Of a stretch of 64,000 bases of DNA, positions 1 to 7,698 are shown one piece after another. The notes beneath the pieces are model-generated. The model did no database searches. It had not been told where the DNA came from and worked only from the letters and a program-made list of their open reading frames with translations. A program made the translations under genes and the position numbers. Position 1 is the first letter of the stretch. Every line of letters begins with the position of its first letter. Origin of the DNA: Burkholderia sp. 4M9327F10 (lineage in GTDB: Bacteria > Pseudomonadota > Gammaproteobacteria > Burkholderiales > Burkholderiaceae). Location: assembly GCF_005503145.1 (NCBI RefSeq), contig NZ_SCNV01000025.1, positions 50,284 to 114,283 on the forward strand. The letters are read 5' to 3'.

Positions 1-1695
1 GTGCCGGTTAACCCGTGAGGCCGGGACGCGCTGACGCGTACGCTCGACAAGCGTTATTCCTTTGATTCGCTCAATGTTTTCGCCATAGGCGTTGAGGCCG
101 GGTTCGGTTAGCCGTCCGATGCTTTGCCGGGAGATGCCCTTTGGTGGCTTGCCGCACGCAGCGAGGCCGCCGAGTGCCTGGATAAATCCCTTCGCATTGC
201 CGCGCTGACCTGTACCCGAGTTGATTCGGCCTTCCTCGTCGGAACCCCGCGCTAGCGCCCACAGATGCCGCAGCTCCGGTCGGTCCGGCGCTGCGGCCAG
301 ACGGCGCAATTCGTCCCACGCGGTCAAACATTTTGCGACGCCGAACAGCTGGCCTGCATTGATGCCCCATAGACTACGATAGGCATCGACCCGCCGTGCC
401 GCCGCCTTGTGTTCCTTGCGTTTCGCTTTCTTCTCTGCATCATTCTCGATATCGGGAAACAGACCGACCTCGTTGTTTAGCTGCTCTCCAGCATCGACCG
501 TCTTGAGCAGATATTTCATGGCGTAGCTCGCGCCGTTCGATATCGAGCGGTCGATACGCGACAGCTCGACCTGCGCGCCTTCATTCGCGTACGTCAATGG
601 CCGGCTCACCCTGGCAAACAGGTCGGCGCGGCTGTCGAATATCCGGTCATTGGCGGTGTTTTTTTCGCCCTGACGGCTGGGCGCGCGGACCTTCAGCTTG
701 TTGGGGAAATACTTCATCACGGTGGCAAGAATCGCGGCTTCCGCGTCGGGTTGATACAGCAGCCAGATGTGCCAATGGGGGCAGGCGTCCTTGTGCGGCT
801 CAACGACGCGCAGCCCGGACAGGCCGACGCCCGCGCGGTCGAGGTCACGCAAGATGGACTGCCAGCGCGTTGCCATCGAGCGGTGGGCGTCGCGCGGACT
901 GGCCCCGTTCCATGAACCGGTGCCGTGGCTCGGGTTGGGGTGCCACTCGGGTTCGAGCGTCAACGTCAGCATGCCCGCCGAGAGTCCAGCTTCCTGTGCG
1001 AGTTCGTCCATTGCTTTCGTGAACGCATACAGCTTCGCGAAGCGCGATTTCGGAGAGCTGGCGACCTGCTCCAGCGTCAGGGTTTTCTGTTCGTCGCCGG
1101 GCATCAGGTAGCGCGGTAACAGGATGGTCTCTTTCATCCACTGGTCCTGCCTGCGCAGCTGGGCGACACGCGTGGAGAGTTGAACATCCGAGACGTAGGC
1201 TTCAGCACGTTGGCCGACCAGTCGCAAGCGCAGAAAGAGGTGTTCACGTTCGCGCAGCAGGCGTGTTCGGATGGCGCGTCTCCAGAACCTGGCGTCATTG
1301 ACCCGTGCCAACTGGCTCGATACGGTCTTGCCGGGCACAGGCGCACCGAGTCGTTTCTTTGCCCAATCGAGCTTGCGTAGTTCTGGCAGGTGGTGCTTCG
1401 CATAGCGCAATGCCAGCTCGCGAATGTCCTCTTCAGTCGCGTCGAGGTATCTCGCGAGCCTCCCGGCGGTGCCGGTCAACCCGTCGCGGTAGTTGTTGAG
1501 CGCCTGTGTAATGGCCTTCAGGTGCGGCGCGTTACGCTCGGCAAATAAGTGAGGAAAGTCGGCCAGCGCCGTCCAGGGACAGTCTTCAGGGAAAAGCGGC
1601 GAAAACGTTCGGGCTAGAAGTTCGCGCTCGCGGTCGGCGCAGGCACGGGCAATCAGGGCGTTGACCCCAGAGGTCGAACGTAAAGCGTGGGTCAT
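1..1695 (-). CDS. HUH-type replication initiation endonuclease, phage gpA-like (3' end cut off by window edge)
   Basis: The reading frame is open from an ATG at 1695 to base 1, at least 565 codons, so the C-terminus lies outside the window. An HUH signature is visible in CPHWHIWLLY (about residues 303-312), and a paired-tyrosine motif YAMKY lies roughly 85 residues later. Between the start and the HUH motif is LTLEPEWHPN, which fits the first Rep motif. This combination is typical of rolling-circle initiators of the phage P2 gpA family, which nick one strand and stay bound through tyrosine. Nearby are a serine recombinase and a winged-helix protein, so it probably serves an integrative element rather than a full phage; no virion genes are seen. 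A hairpin sits just upstream of the start. The family call is firm, the exact element type is inferred. Confidence 0.85.
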   Translation of the reverse strand, partial: MTHALRSTSGVNALIARACADRERELLARTFSPLFPEDCPWTALADFPHLFAERNAPHLKAITQALNNYRDGLTGTAGRLARYLDATEEDIRELALRYAKHHLPELRKLDWAKKRLGAPVPGKTVSSQLARVNDARFWRRAIRTRLLREREHLFLRLRLVGQRAEAYVSDVQLSTRVAQLRRQDQWMKETILLPRYLMPGDEQKTLTLEQVASSPKSRFAKLYAFTKAMDELAQEAGLSAGMLTLTLEPEWHPNPSHGTGSWNGASPRDAHRSMATRWQSILRDLDRAGVGLSGLRVVEPHKDACPHWHIWLLYQPDAEAAILATVMKYFPNKLKVRAPSRQGEKNTANDRIFDSRADLFARVSRPLTYANEGAQVELSRIDRSISNGASYAMKYLLKTVDAGEQLNNEVGLFPDIENDAEKKAKRKEHKAAARRVDAYRSLWGINAGQLFGVAKCLTAWDELRRLAAAPDRPELRHLWALARGSDEEGRINSGTGQRGNAKGFIQALGGLAACGKPPKGISRQSIGRLTEPGLNAYGENIERIKGITLVERTRQRVPASRVNRH

Positions 1696-1700
1696 TACAG

Positions 1701-1726
1701 CGTCGCATCTTCAATGGGATGCGACG
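1701..1726. repeat. Inverted repeat just upstream of the replication gene
   Basis: Nine-base arms CGTCGCATC (1701-1709) and GATGCGACG (1718-1726) pair perfectly across an 8-base loop, ending five bases before the ATG of the replication gene. The left arm, extended to GCGTCGCATCT (1700-1710), is repeated at 2225-2235. It could be an autoregulatory operator, a translational hairpin, or part of the nick-site region; the sequence alone does not decide. Confidence 0.5.
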
Positions 1727-1801
1727 TGTAGCTACCGGTTTATCGCGCTGAAACTGTGCGCGCCTGTCGAGCGTGCCTATACGTTGTCGTGAGGAGGGGC
1801 G

Positions 1802-2128
1802 CTATCGTCCCCTGAGAGGAGTGCAGTGATGCTCGATACCGACTTTCTTCGACTTGCGTGGCTTGCGTGGCTCGTCTACGGCGGCGACACCTTCGCCGCA
1901 TGCGTGGCCTTTGAGCAGTTCGACGCCACGCGGCATATCAACCGCGTCAACCTCAGCCACGCTCTTCGCGATGGCTTCGAAGTCTCCCGGCGCACCCATG
2001 CATGGCTCGTCGGTGAACGGCGGATACCGCTCTCGCAGTTTGTCGAAGACGTTGCGCATGCCCGTGGACGCGTCTCCAGCGAGATTGCCGGGGGCTGGAC
2101 CCGCCCGGTCCTGATACGCCGCGCTCAT
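1802..2128 (-). CDS. Small hypothetical protein of the mobile element (strand uncertain)
   Basis: This 108-residue frame lies upstream of the replication gene on the same strand. It reads like a soluble protein, with a DFEAIAKSVAEVDAVDMP stretch and a lysine/arginine-rich C-terminal part. No family was recognised and its ribosome site is weak. A competing plus-strand frame (ATG at 1829 to 2134) covers the same bases. That one has a good GAGAGGAG site seven bases before its ATG and a plus-strand terminator downstream at 2249-2287. G+C at the relevant codon positions is about equal for both strands. Only one of the two is likely to be a gene. I place this strand first on protein composition, with low confidence. 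Confidence 0.4.
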   Translation of the reverse strand: MSAAYQDRAGPAPGNLAGDASTGMRNVFDKLRERYPPFTDEPCMGAPGDFEAIAKSVAEVDAVDMPRGVELLKGHACGEGVAAVDEPRKPRKSKKVGIEHHCTPLRGR

Positions 2129-2200
2129 CTTTGATGCTGCTTTCGAGTGGGGAAATGACGTAGGAATCCGCCCCAGCAGGATGTTTCGCTGGAGGTGTGA

Positions 2201-2235
2201 CTATACGTTGGTGACGCGGCGAGTGCGTCGCATCT
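2201..2235. repeat. Copy of paired repeats flanking the small ORF (possible iteron or operator)
   Basis: CTATACGTTG at 2201-2210 is an exact copy of 1777-1786, and GCGTCGCATCT at 2225-2235 is an exact copy of 1700-1710. All four are in the same strand orientation and bracket the small ORF at 1802-2128. Shared 10- and 11-mers within 540 bases beside a Rep gene suggest binding sites for an element-encoded protein or parts of a replication origin. Confidence 0.45.
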
Positions 2236-2248
2236 GGGAGAGGTGCCC

Positions 2249-2287
2249 GATACCCCGGCCCGCAAGGGCTGGGGTATCACTTTTTTT
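2249..2287 (+). terminator. Rho-independent terminator, plus strand
   Basis: A 13-bp stem with one G-T pair (GATACCCCGGCCC at 2249-2261 with GGGCTGGGGTATC at 2266-2278) closes on a GCAA loop. It is followed by AC and seven T. Only the plus strand has the T run. It would stop transcription entering from the left, which gives some support to a plus-strand transcript over 1829-2134. Confidence 0.65.
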
Positions 2288-2371
2288 CGGCGTGCAGGCT
2301 AAAACCGGTTCATTTACGTAACCGGACCGATTTGAGCATCGGCCTCAGCCACCTTGCCGGAGAAATTTCAA

Positions 2372-2752
2372 ATGAATCAAGTTACCCAACGCCGCCGTCC
2401 GTCACGCCAACCGCAACTGCCGCCACTGCGCGAAAGGTTCGCCACCGAAAGCGGAGCCCAGGCGGCCTGGCGTCTGTTCGCCGCGTGCTGGCGACACGAC
2501 GGCGGCAACACGTTGCCGGTTGCAGCGTTTCTCGTCGGGCTTTACAACGGACGCTATGCGTCGGCTGACCTCGCATGGCTCAGCAAGTGGACCGATGACG
2601 CAACGTTCGAGGATTTGCTCGCGACGATGCGCTGGATTCGCGCGAACTCGCAATACGAAATCCACCACATCTTCGCGGGCGACGGCGGCGAAACCATGCT
2701 TGCGCTGATGCAGCGGTTTGAGCTTTGGCCTCAATCGGGCCGGGAGGACTGA
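2372..2752 (+). CDS. Hypothetical protein, DUF7673-like, mobile-element associated
   Basis: The 126-residue protein has a basic N-terminus (about residues 1-25), then WRLFAACWRHDGGN and a central FLVGLYNGRYASADLAWL segment ending in an acidic tail. The LxGLYNG pattern resembles small proteins common on proteobacterial integrative elements (DUF7673); this is from memory and unconfirmed. The ATG at 2372 is preferred over an in-frame TTG at 2354 because GGAGAA sits seven bases upstream of it. It diverges from the replication gene and converges with the winged-helix gene. Function unknown. Confidence 0.7.
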   Translation: MNQVTQRRRPSRQPQLPPLRERFATESGAQAAWRLFAACWRHDGGNTLPVAAFLVGLYNGRYASADLAWLSKWTDDATFEDLLATMRWIRANSQYEIHHIFAGDGGETMLALMQRFELWPQSGRED

Positions 2753-2766
2753 GCGCGTTCAGGCGT

Positions 2767-3552
2767 TCAGGCGGCCAGCACGGGAAGCAGCCCGTCGTAC
2801 CACAGGCTGCCCGTGACGGGTTCGCCAGCGACCAGGCTTTTGTCGACGGGCAATAGAACGAGTTCGACATCAGCAGCCTGACTCTCGCTGATGTCGCCTT
2901 GAGTGAATGCATCGGCAAACGAGCGGCACATCGCACGCAGGGCGTGGACGTTCGTGCCGACAATCGCAAGGCGAGCCAGGTACAGGTCGGGAGCCAGTTC
3001 GGCAAGTCGGTTGCCGGTGGGCAGATAGCGGCGACTGAAATGGACGACCTTCGCGCGCTCGCGCCGATTCTTCCATGCGTTCTCGACCTCTGCCCAGATG
3101 AGCCCGAACGGGGTATCGACAAGGGCGTCCGGTACCTTGCCGTCAACGCTGACGACTGGCGAAATGCCCGTCTGGATTTCATGTTCCGTCCAGGCGGTTG
3201 TGCCCTCAAGGATATGGCCGATGACGTACCAGTTCGCGCAGGCGCGGTGGACGGTGTTGCCAAGCGGTAGGCTGGCACCGCTGCGCGCCGGCAACCCGGT
3301 CGCCTCGCTAAGGAGGCGGGCACCGGCCGCTGAGAGCGTATAACAGTCACCGCCGTCAGGCAGCGGGCGGCGCAGGATAAGTTTGTCATCGGCGAGCGTC
3401 TTTGCCGCGCGTCGTGCCATCGCCGGCGCTTGCCTAGCAGTGGGCCAGACGAGCGCGGCAATCATCCGGCTGGTCAGCCAGCCGAAACGGTGAAGGTTCG
3501 TGAGGATGGCGAGCATGTTGCGTTCGCCAGTGGTGCGGTTGTCTATGGTCAT
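2767..3552 (-). CDS. Winged-helix protein, replication-relaxation-like, of the mobile element
   Basis: The 261-residue protein begins with a winged-helix region (about residues 10-85). This contains LTNLHRFGWLTSRMIAALVW, a recognition-helix-like RRAAKTLADDKLILRR, and a wing ending YTLSAAGARLL. A middle segment with PDALVDTPFGLIWAEVENAWK looks like a nuclease-type core with spaced D, E and K residues, as in replication-relaxation or mobilisation proteins. That functional reading is inferred. The ATG at 3552 gives MTIDNRTTG; an in-frame ATG at 3585 would add 11 residues. It probably acts in replication or transfer of the element. Confidence 0.65.
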   Translation of the reverse strand: MTIDNRTTGERNMLAILTNLHRFGWLTSRMIAALVWPTARQAPAMARRAAKTLADDKLILRRPLPDGGDCYTLSAAGARLLSEATGLPARSGASLPLGNTVHRACANWYVIGHILEGTTAWTEHEIQTGISPVVSVDGKVPDALVDTPFGLIWAEVENAWKNRRERAKVVHFSRRYLPTGNRLAELAPDLYLARLAIVGTNVHALRAMCRSFADAFTQGDISESQAADVELVLLPVDKSLVAGEPVTGSLWYDGLLPVLAA

Positions 3553-4088
3553 TCTGTCGTTTCCCGTGTCGCGGCACAGGAACACCCTTGTGCCATCGAC
3601 CCGTATAGGAACGACACAACGACAACACCGATGCGACCTCCCGGCCGCATCAGCCTACCGGCCCGCTTTCCTCGCTGGACGCGAGACGCGGGCCTACGCG
3701 CTAGGGCGCGTCACGGCTTGAAAAGCAGCGCCACCCCCCGCCGCTCCGCGCCGGGGCAACCCCCTCGGCCCTTTTCATGCACGACACAAGCCCCCGGCGT
3801 GGCGGGGGCTGTGGCGCGCATGAAAAGGCGTGGCTGGACGCCCCGGTCTGCGACGCCGACGGCGTTGCCCCGGCGCTTCGCTCTGGGGGTGGCGGGGCTG
3901 TGCCCCCAACGAACTAACCAGCGTGGGCGCTGGCCCGCACGTGGACCGTGCTCACGTTCGTCGGCTCCCCCGGCCATCTCGGCCTCGCTAGGGCGAGGCG
4001 CATCGCTGGCGGCTGCGGGCTGGACGCCCTTGCCCCACCGCTACGCGGCGGCTCCCGGAACACCGAACGTTAGGACTCCCATTAGCCA
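3553..4088. other. Gene-free, palindrome-rich spacer of the mobile element
   Basis: About 500 bases between the winged-helix gene and the recombinase carry no convincing reading frame on either strand. The stretch 3720-4070 is very G+C-rich, with many short C and G runs and self-complementary segments. The clearest of these is the nested inverted repeat at 3770-3828. Such spacers in small replicons often hold single-strand origins or transfer sites, which is possible here but unproven. Confidence 0.5.
3770..3828. repeat. Nested inverted repeat (hairpin within hairpin)
   Basis: Outer arms CCTTTTCATGC (3770-3780) and GCATGAAAAGG (3818-3828) match over 11 bases. Inside them AGCCCCCG (3789-3796) pairs with CGGGGGCT (3803-3810) over 8 bases around a 6-base loop. 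Two perfectly conserved, coaxial palindromes in a non-coding stretch suggest a folded single-strand structure or a protein-binding site. Confidence 0.6.
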
Positions 4089-5777
4089 CTAATCGATGGC
4101 CTCTTCGGCTTTCTTTCGCCGTCGCGGAGTGGGAACTACGCACTGACCCGTGAGTGCGCCAAGAAGCCTCGGGCTAGGGGTGAAGGTGGCGGCTCTTCCG
4201 TCAGGTGTTTCAATCCATTCGGGCTTCTGCGTTGGGTCAGGGAGCGGCAAAGCGATTGTGTCTGCGTCTGCCTTCAACTGGACTACGACCATTTCTCGCG
4301 GCCAAATCCATAGTGCCTCAACGCACAAAATCATTTTCATGTGCGTTTCAGCGCGGATACGCTCAGAGGCGTCGTCATCGGAATACAGCGCTTGCAATAC
4401 GGCATCTGCATCGTTGTCGTTGTCCGGAACGTATGAAGCAGCGCGTAGCTGGGCTTCAAGAATCGCCGCGCGAGATTCTAGGGCTGGAATGCCGCGCTCG
4501 CATTCTGCGAGCCGTTTTATGAGAGTAGGAATGGGTAGCTCCGCCTGCTCAATGGCTTCGGCAAGGCGGGACCGCCGTTTATCCAAATCTGAAATTTCTC
4601 CTTTCACTGACGCCAGCTCATCACGCAGAGACGACAGCCGCGTGTCGTCACCCAAATGCTCGGAAAAATAACGATAGAGGAGCGGGATAAGAGCACGTTC
4701 CAGTTCCTTTGCATTGTAGTTAGGGCAGGAAGAAGCGCCGCGATGTCTGTCCGAGCAGACATATTGTGCATATCCTTTGCTGTTTTTCTTGCTGCCGGCT
4801 TTGGCCTTGCGCGCTAGTGTCGCTCCGCAATGACCGCAAAATATGACACCTTGGAACACATTGCGATAGGTAGCATCCCGCCTGTTCGGCTTTCCACGTC
4901 GTGCGTCAATTGCAGCGTTCGCGCGAAAGAACAATTCCTCGCTGATAATTTCCGGATACCATTTTTCGACGACTTGTCCGCTCGGCGTCGATTGGCCGTC
5001 ACGGATGACGTGGAACTCAAGTTCACCAAGGACAGCGCGATTCCGGACCAATTTTGTGGGCAGCGTCGTGTGCCACCCGGTTCCTTTTTCTCGTGCTGAC
5101 AAGCTAGGGACCAGCCAGTTTTCCGCGTTAGCTTGTTTAGCGATGGCTACACCACCGTAGCCGGAAGCCGCAAACTCAAACACCTTCTTCACGATTTCAA
5201 CTAGCTCCGGAATCTCTTCCCAATCGGAGCCATCAGCCGTGCGGCGCAGCCATCCCGGCGCTCTTCCAAAAACGCTTCTATCAAGTTGCTCGCGCGCACG
5301 GTCATGGACAGCCCGGATGCGTTGCGATTTGACCCGGGATTCATCGTGCCCGCGATACAGGAGCATGACCGACAGCATAAAATCCGCAGGGTTGGTCAAT
5401 CGCTCCTTCGACCACTCTTGGCCATCCATCAGAGTCACGCACGTGATACCCGACTGCACGATGCTCAGTAGCAGCGTAACGGCAGTAGGTAAATCAGCGC
5501 GAGTGAGCCGGTCGAGATTTTCGATAATCAGGTAACTTCCCTGAGGGACCAGTCCACCCGAGACGGCTTGCAGGAACGTAGCCAGCGCGCCTCGCGAGAT
5601 GTTGTCCTTATTGAAGCCTGAAACGCCCAAGTCATGGATGGACAATTTCTCATCCAGTGTCCACCCGTGCCGAGCGCACCACTCGCGTGCGCCAGCAGTT
5701 TGCCGTCGCAGGCTATCGCCCGAGGCCTGTCGAGGAGTTGAAAAGCGTATGTACGAAACGACGAGGGGTTGGCTCAT
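4089..5777 (-). CDS. Large serine recombinase (site-specific integrase)
   Basis: The 562-residue protein (from ATG 5777; an ATG at 5792 would add five) has the full architecture of the large serine recombinases. An N-terminal resolvase domain carries YIRFSTPRQ, whose serine (residue 13) is the expected nucleophile, and ENLDRLTR. A recombinase domain follows at about 175-285. A zinc ribbon begins CGHCGATLARK with partner cysteines in YVCSDRHRGASSC. A coiled coil spans about 380-430. These enzymes join attP to attB with a two-base core and need no homology. Its gene sits at the right end of the element, with its start about 40 bases from the disrupted YkgJ gene, which is the usual place for an integrase. 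Confidence 0.93.
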   Translation of the reverse strand: MSQPLVVSYIRFSTPRQASGDSLRRQTAGAREWCARHGWTLDEKLSIHDLGVSGFNKDNISRGALATFLQAVSGGLVPQGSYLIIENLDRLTRADLPTAVTLLLSIVQSGITCVTLMDGQEWSKERLTNPADFMLSVMLLYRGHDESRVKSQRIRAVHDRAREQLDRSVFGRAPGWLRRTADGSDWEEIPELVEIVKKVFEFAASGYGGVAIAKQANAENWLVPSLSAREKGTGWHTTLPTKLVRNRAVLGELEFHVIRDGQSTPSGQVVEKWYPEIISEELFFRANAAIDARRGKPNRRDATYRNVFQGVIFCGHCGATLARKAKAGSKKNSKGYAQYVCSDRHRGASSCPNYNAKELERALIPLLYRYFSEHLGDDTRLSSLRDELASVKGEISDLDKRRSRLAEAIEQAELPIPTLIKRLAECERGIPALESRAAILEAQLRAASYVPDNDNDADAVLQALYSDDDASERIRAETHMKMILCVEALWIWPREMVVVQLKADADTIALPLPDPTQKPEWIETPDGRAATFTPSPRLLGALTGQCVVPTPRRRKKAEEAID

Positions 5778-5792
5778 GTGGTCAGAATTCAT

Positions 5793-5820
5793 ATCATGCT
5801 AGTATCCCATTATAAGACAG
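5793..5820. other. Inferred right attachment junction of the integrated element
   Basis: Protein similarity to YkgJ-type cysteine-cluster proteins starts at codon 5820 and continues to the stop at 6014, with no start codon or N-terminal half upstream. Left of this point is A+T-rich DNA followed by the recombinase start. The junction should therefore fall in this short interval. The exact crossover dinucleotide cannot be set without the other end, which is outside the window. Confidence 0.6.
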
Positions 5821-6014
5821 ATGGCAAGCCGGCGGGCATTCGCTGCGTGCAACTCGGCGACGATCTGCGCTGCGCGATCTTCGGCCGGCCCGAGCGGCCG
5901 GCGTGCTGCTCCGGCCTGCAACCTCAGGCGGAGATGTGCGGCACGACGCGCACCGAGGCGTTGGCCTGGCTGATCCAGCTCGAAACGCAGACGCAGCCCA
6001 CGGCGCGCGTTTGA
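5820..6014 (+). pseudogene. 3' fragment of a YkgJ-family cysteine-cluster protein, split by the element
   Basis: The fragment reads DGKPAGIRCVQL, then CAIFGRPERPACC, then MCGTTRTEALAWL, and ends after about 64 residues. Intact small YkgJ-family (PF03692) proteins of Burkholderiaceae run about 85-90 residues and begin with a CGACC-type cysteine cluster, which is missing here. The 5' part is expected at the other end of the element, left of the window. The gene is presumably inactive unless an ORF on the element side supplies a start; in-frame codons upstream do not restore the cysteine cluster. The metal or cluster role of the family is itself uncertain. Confidence 0.75.
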
Positions 6015-6094
6015 GCGCGTCTGATCCCGTCCTTGCGCGCAACAACATCATGGTCCGATCCCCGCCACGGGGCTGTTTCAACTGGAGAGTTCGC

Positions 6095-6679
6095 ATGACC
6101 CAACCCGTCGCGCCGGCCCGGCGCCGCTTCCTGCTCACGGCCAGTGCTGCTGTGGGCATCACGTTGTCGCTGGCGGCTTGTGCGTCGTCGACCTTCCCGT
6201 TCATCCCATCGCACTACACGTTCTCGCAGCAGCAGGTGCAGGACGCCGTGCAGCGCAAGTTCCCTTACCAGCGGACCATCTCGCAGGTGTTCCAGGTTGC
6301 GCTGACCAATCCGGTGGTCGGCTTTCTGCCGGATAGCAACCGTGTCACGGTGCGGCTCGACGCGCACCTCGCCAGCCCGTTCCTGCAGCAGCCGGTGGAC
6401 GGCGTGTTTACGCTGTCGAGCGAGCTCGCCTACGACGCCGCCAGCCGCTCCGTGGTCCTGAAGTCGCCCAATGTGGACAGCGTCAACGTGAGCGGTGGCG
6501 CGCAGGCCTACACGCAGCAAATCAACGCTGCTGCTGAACTGTTGGCCACGCAACTGCTGAAGAACTATCCGATTTACACCTTCAAGCCCGAGCAATTGCA
6601 ATTCGCCGGCGTGAACTACGAACCCGGTACAATTACAATTCTTACAAACGGCATACGCGTGCAGATCGTCGAGAAATGA
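6095..6679 (+). CDS. DUF1439 domain lipoprotein
   Basis: The 194-residue protein has a twin-arginine-like RRRFLLT followed by a hydrophobic stretch and SLAACASS, a lipobox with the lipidated cysteine near residue 28. The mature part (FSQQQVQDAVQRKFPYQRTI, then a beta-rich region to TITILTNGIRVQIVEK) matches the DUF1439/YceB type of periplasmic lipoprotein, possibly a lipid-binding fold. ATG 6095 follows CTGGAGAG at 6081-6088. It stands between the YkgJ remnant and uppP with a 75-base gap to the latter. Function unknown; envelope location inferred. Confidence 0.85.
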   Translation: MTQPVAPARRRFLLTASAAVGITLSLAACASSTFPFIPSHYTFSQQQVQDAVQRKFPYQRTISQVFQVALTNPVVGFLPDSNRVTVRLDAHLASPFLQQPVDGVFTLSSELAYDAASRSVVLKSPNVDSVNVSGGAQAYTQQINAAAELLATQLLKNYPIYTFKPEQLQFAGVNYEPGTITILTNGIRVQIVEK

Positions 6680-6754
6680 CGTATACGCGGCCGGCAGGGC
6701 CGCGTGTTGCTGCTTGACCCGCCCTGATTCGAAACCTGGCGATGAGGGGTACGG

Positions 6755-7591
6755 ATGGACTGGTTACTGGCTGGCAAGGCGTTGATACTCGGGGTCGTCG
6801 AAGGGCTGACGGAATTTTTGCCGGTCTCGAGCACGGGTCATCTGATCGTTGCGGGCAGCCTGCTCGATTTCACCGGAGCACACGCCAAGACTTTCGACGT
6901 CGTGATCCAACTGGGAGCGATTCTGGCCGTGTGCTGGGAGTATCGCCGGCGCATCGGCACGGTCCTCGCTGGATTGCCGGCGCGGCCCGATGCAAGGCGT
7001 TTCGCGCTCAACGTGGTGATCGCCACCATCCCGGCCGTCGTACTGGGCTTGATGTTCGAAGCGACAATCAAGTCGGCGCTATTTGCGCCGTTGCCGGTGG
7101 CTCTTGCTCTCGTGGTGGGCGGCGTAGTGATCCTGTGGGCCGAAGCGCGGCAGCGCACTCGCGGGACTGTGCCGCCGCGCGTGCAGTCGGTCGACGCGCT
7201 AGGTCCGCTCGATGCGCTCAAGGTTGGCCTCGCGCAGTGCTTCGCGCTGATTCCGGGCATGTCGCGCTCGGGTTCGACGATTATCGGCGGCATGCTGTTT
7301 GGTCTTGAGCGGCGTGTGGCGACCGAGTTTTCCTTTTTCCTCGCCATGCCGATCATTTTCGGTGCAACGGCCTATGAGCTGCTCAAGAGCTGGCACCTGC
7401 TCTCGGTGGATGCACTCGGGATGTTCACGCTCGGCTTTGTGGCCGCGTTCGTCAGTGCTTTCGCATGCGTGCGCTGGCTACTGCGCTACATAGCCGCGCA
7501 TGATTTCACGGCGTTCGCGTGGTATCGGATCTGGTTCGGCCTGTTGATCCTGATCGTCGGTTATAGCGATGGTCTGAACTGGTTTGAGTGA
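6755..7591 (+). CDS. uppP: Undecaprenyl-diphosphatase (BacA type)
   Basis: UppP removes a phosphate from undecaprenyl diphosphate at the inner membrane, recycling the lipid carrier for peptidoglycan and other envelope polymers; excess confers bacitracin resistance. The 278-residue length is standard. The first conserved block (GVVEGLTEFLPVSSTGH, residues 13-29) holds the catalytic glutamates, and the second, PGMSRSGSTIIGG, starts near residue 167. Several hydrophobic helices follow to the C-terminus. A strong bidirectional terminator separates it from trmB, which converges on it. Confidence 0.97.
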   Translation: MDWLLAGKALILGVVEGLTEFLPVSSTGHLIVAGSLLDFTGAHAKTFDVVIQLGAILAVCWEYRRRIGTVLAGLPARPDARRFALNVVIATIPAVVLGLMFEATIKSALFAPLPVALALVVGGVVILWAEARQRTRGTVPPRVQSVDALGPLDALKVGLAQCFALIPGMSRSGSTIIGGMLFGLERRVATEFSFFLAMPIIFGATAYELLKSWHLLSVDALGMFTLGFVAAFVSAFACVRWLLRYIAAHDFTAFAWYRIWFGLLILIVGYSDGLNWFE

Positions 7592-7621
7592 CGGGTTCGT
7601 TGTTGTCCTTAAGTCCTGAAA

Positions 7622-7656
7622 GCAAAAAAGGTCCGCGTGCGTGCGGACCTTTTTGC
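7622..7656. terminator. Bidirectional Rho-independent terminator between uppP and trmB
   Basis: GGTCCGC (7630-7636) pairs with GCGGACC (7643-7649) around GTGCGT. An A run lies on the left and a T run on the right, and the flanking GCAAAAA and TTTTTGC also pair. It can end both convergent transcripts. Confidence 0.9.
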
Positions 7657-7698
7657 TGCTTCTCTCTGGCTGTTTCGGAGCCGGCGACAGTGCTGCGC

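Noticed and set aside
1826..2134. Plus-strand reading frame (from ATG 1829) opposite the small element gene
   Set aside because: It has a good ribosome site and terminator, but its protein composition is less natural than the opposite frame. It was kept as an alternative rather than a second gene.
2580..3461. Long minus-strand frame over the DUF7673-like and winged-helix genes
   Set aside because: Arginine/serine/proline-rich translation and overlap with both better-supported genes mark it as a shadow frame.
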